Below the pieces are notes generated by a model that did no database searches, was not told where the DNA came from, and worked only from the letters and a program-made list of their open reading frames with translations. A stretch of 6,552 bases of DNA from NCBI GenBank assembly GCA_007130345.1, contig SLSP01000044.1, forward strand, positions 1 to 6,552, read 5' to 3'. The stretch's first letter is position 1, and each line of letters starts with the position of its first letter. The DNA comes from Thermoflexales bacterium. GTDB taxonomy: Bacteria; Chloroflexota; Anaerolineae; B4-G1; SLSP01. This document shows, in pieces, positions 5,316 to 6,552 of this stretch. Made by a program: the position numbers and the translations under genes.

Positions 5316-6398
5316 ATGAAGATGCTAGTTTATGGTGCCGGCCCTTTAGGGAGTTTATTCGCCGCCCGGCTGGACGAAGCCGGTCACGATGTCGCGCTGT
5401 TGGCGCGGGGACAACGCCTCGCCGATTTGCGCGAGCACGGCGTGATTTTGGAGGATAGCGTCACCGGCGAGCGCGAGGTCACGCGGGTCAAGGTGGTGGA
5501 GGCCCTCGCGCCCGACGATTTTTACGACGTGGTGCTCGTCGTGATGCGCAAGAATCACGCGCTGGACATCCTGCCCGTGCTGGCCGCCAATCAGCGCGTC
5601 CCCACCGTGCTGTTTATGATGAACAATGCCGCTGGCCCCGAAGCCCTCATCGAGGCGGTGGGGAAAGAGCGCGTGCTGCTCGGCTTCCCCTTGCCCGGCG
5701 GCCACCGCGATGGCCCGGTGATGCGGATGGTGCCCGACAGAGACGCGGGATGGGAGATCCCCATCGGTGAGGTGGATGGGCGCATCACGGCGCGCACGCG
5801 CCGGGTCGCGGCGGCGTTGGCGCAGATGCGCGGCTACAAGGTGGACATCCGCACGGATATGGACGCCTGGCTCCGGCATCACGTTGCCATCGTTGGGCCG
5901 CTGGCAGCCGCGCTCTACGCGACGGACACCGACCAGGGGCGGATGGTGCGCACCCGCGACGCCCTCGTCCTGGGCACGCGGGGGATGAAGGAAGCCCTCC
6001 GCGGGTTAGAGCAAGCCGGGTATCCCATCAGCCCGCCGGTATTGCGCGCGCTGTTCGCGGTGCCCGAACCGCTGCTCCTCTCGCTGGTGCGCGGACTCCT
6101 GAGCATCGAAAGCCTGAAGGTCAGCCTGGAGGGGCACGCTCGCGCCGCCCGCGACGAGATGACGCACCTAATGCTGGAATTACGCGAGGTCATCGCCACG
6201 ACGGATGCGGAAACCCCCGCGCTAGAACGCCTGTATCCGCACCTGGACGCCGAGACGCCGCCCCTCCACGATGCAAGCTGCAAGATCCCCGTGCGCTGGC
6301 AAGAAATGGTGGTGCCCACGCTGGTCACGGTGGGGACGTTGGCCGGAGTTGTCCTCATCACGCGGCGGCTCTGCGCGCGGAAAAAGAAGTCGGCATAA
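5316..6398 (+). CDS. Ketopantoate reductase (ApbA/PanE) family protein with C-terminal membrane helix
   Basis: A 360-residue protein with an N-terminal NAD(P)-binding Rossmann fold: MKMLVYGAGPLGSLFAARL at 1-19 contains GxGxxG, then strand 2 (DVALLAR, 25-31). The 70-107 stretch (DVVLVVMRKNHA to LFMMNNAAGPE) matches the ApbA core, with NN at 103-104 where PanE has its QNG asparagine. The helical C-terminal domain is divergent. The WxKLxxN block of PanE reads WLRHHVAIVGPL (185-196), so the expected catalytic lysine is not visible. The usual PSMxQD segment reads SLEGHARAARDEM (270-282). Family members are about 300 residues; here a tail adds a hydrophobic segment at about 332-349 followed by RRLCARKKK, a likely membrane anchor. 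AGGAGG (5303-5308) lies seven bases upstream. It is probably an oxidoreductase of unknown substrate rather than true PanE. Confidence 0.88.
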   Translation: MKMLVYGAGPLGSLFAARLDEAGHDVALLARGQRLADLREHGVILEDSVTGEREVTRVKVVEALAPDDFYDVVLVVMRKNHALDILPVLAANQRVPTVLFMMNNAAGPEALIEAVGKERVLLGFPLPGGHRDGPVMRMVPDRDAGWEIPIGEVDGRITARTRRVAAALAQMRGYKVDIRTDMDAWLRHHVAIVGPLAAALYATDTDQGRMVRTRDALVLGTRGMKEALRGLEQAGYPISPPVLRALFAVPEPLLLSLVRGLLSIESLKVSLEGHARAARDEMTHLMLELREVIATTDAETPALERLYPHLDAETPPLHDASCKIPVRWQEMVVPTLVTVGTLAGVVLITRRLCARKKKSA

Positions 6399-6550
6399 CC
6401 GTGAATCTACTGAAAAAAGGTCAAAAAATCGGAATTTTTACTGGCTGGAATACTATAGGTAGTGTATGCGTGTCGCAAATTCCTAGATGTAGTGGCTGCG
6501 TGCGTGAAAATTCCGGTTTTTCAGGGGACTCAACCGTGAATCTACTGAAA
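6397..6550. repeat. Unit of about 135 bases bounded by a 19-base direct repeat, with internal inverted repeat
   Basis: AACCGTGAATCTACTGAAA occurs at 6397-6415 and again at 6532-6550, a period of 135 bases; the first copy overlaps the stop codon of the reductase-like gene. Inside, 6424-6440 and 6505-6521 are reverse complements at 15 of 17 positions, and the two mismatches would be G-U pairs in RNA. CTGAAAAA (6410-6417) also matches TTTTTCAG (6517-6524) inversely. The middle holds two imperfect direct repeats beginning GTAGTG and ending AAATTCC (6459-6483, 6489-6514). No gene is seen. It may be the start of a tandem array or a small mobile element continuing past the window. Confidence 0.6.
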
Positions 6551-6552
6551 GA

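Noticed and set aside
5102..5458. 118-codon plus-strand frame across the spacer and the start of the reductase-like gene
   Set aside because: It is translated repeat sequence followed by an out-of-frame read of a well-supported gene.

Overview
The window looks like chromosomal DNA of a free-living bacterium with GC-rich genes and AT-richer spacers. All the long genes use strong AGGAGG-type ribosome binding sites. The spacers are crowded with palindromic and short tandem repeats. That spacer style, together with the gene types, would fit Chloroflexota or a similar environmental lineage. No rRNA, tRNA or marker protein is present, so this placement is a weak inference.

Left two thirds (about 1-3875), minus strand: an ABC-2 type exporter locus, read right to left. 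An ATPase of the NatA/YhaQ type (2958-3875) overlaps by 8 bases a six-to-seven-helix permease of the NatB/YhaP type (1754-2965). After a 314-base spacer comes a second, paralogous permease (186-1439), followed by a strong hairpin terminator. The most likely assembly is one ATPase homodimer on a heterodimer of the two permeases, exporting an unidentified substrate. The spacer between the permeases holds a terminator-like hairpin, a complex palindrome, a heptamer tandem repeat and a weak promoter candidate, so the second permease may be expressed separately.

Middle (3876-4358): a 483-base divergent regulatory region. It has two related TATAAT boxes facing the ABC genes, a palindromic element of about 70 bases inserted between them, an 18-base operator-like inverted repeat, and two mutually exclusive hairpins around the ribosome binding site of the first plus-strand gene.

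Right third, plus strand: a 55-residue glycine-rich membrane peptide (4359-4526), then, 11 bases later, an ECF-type RNA polymerase sigma factor (4538-5077) with no conventional anti-sigma gene. A 238-base spacer with heptamer repeats follows. The last gene (5316-6398) is a divergent ketopantoate-reductase-family oxidoreductase with a C-terminal membrane helix. The window ends in a roughly 135-base unit bounded by a 19-base direct repeat.

The most unusual observations are: three hairpins of identical geometry (7-bp stem, 4-nt loop, then TTGGAGC), two of which covary; the membrane peptide paired with an ECF sigma factor; and the membrane-anchored reductase-like protein. None of these proves a new system; they are hypotheses from sequence alone.
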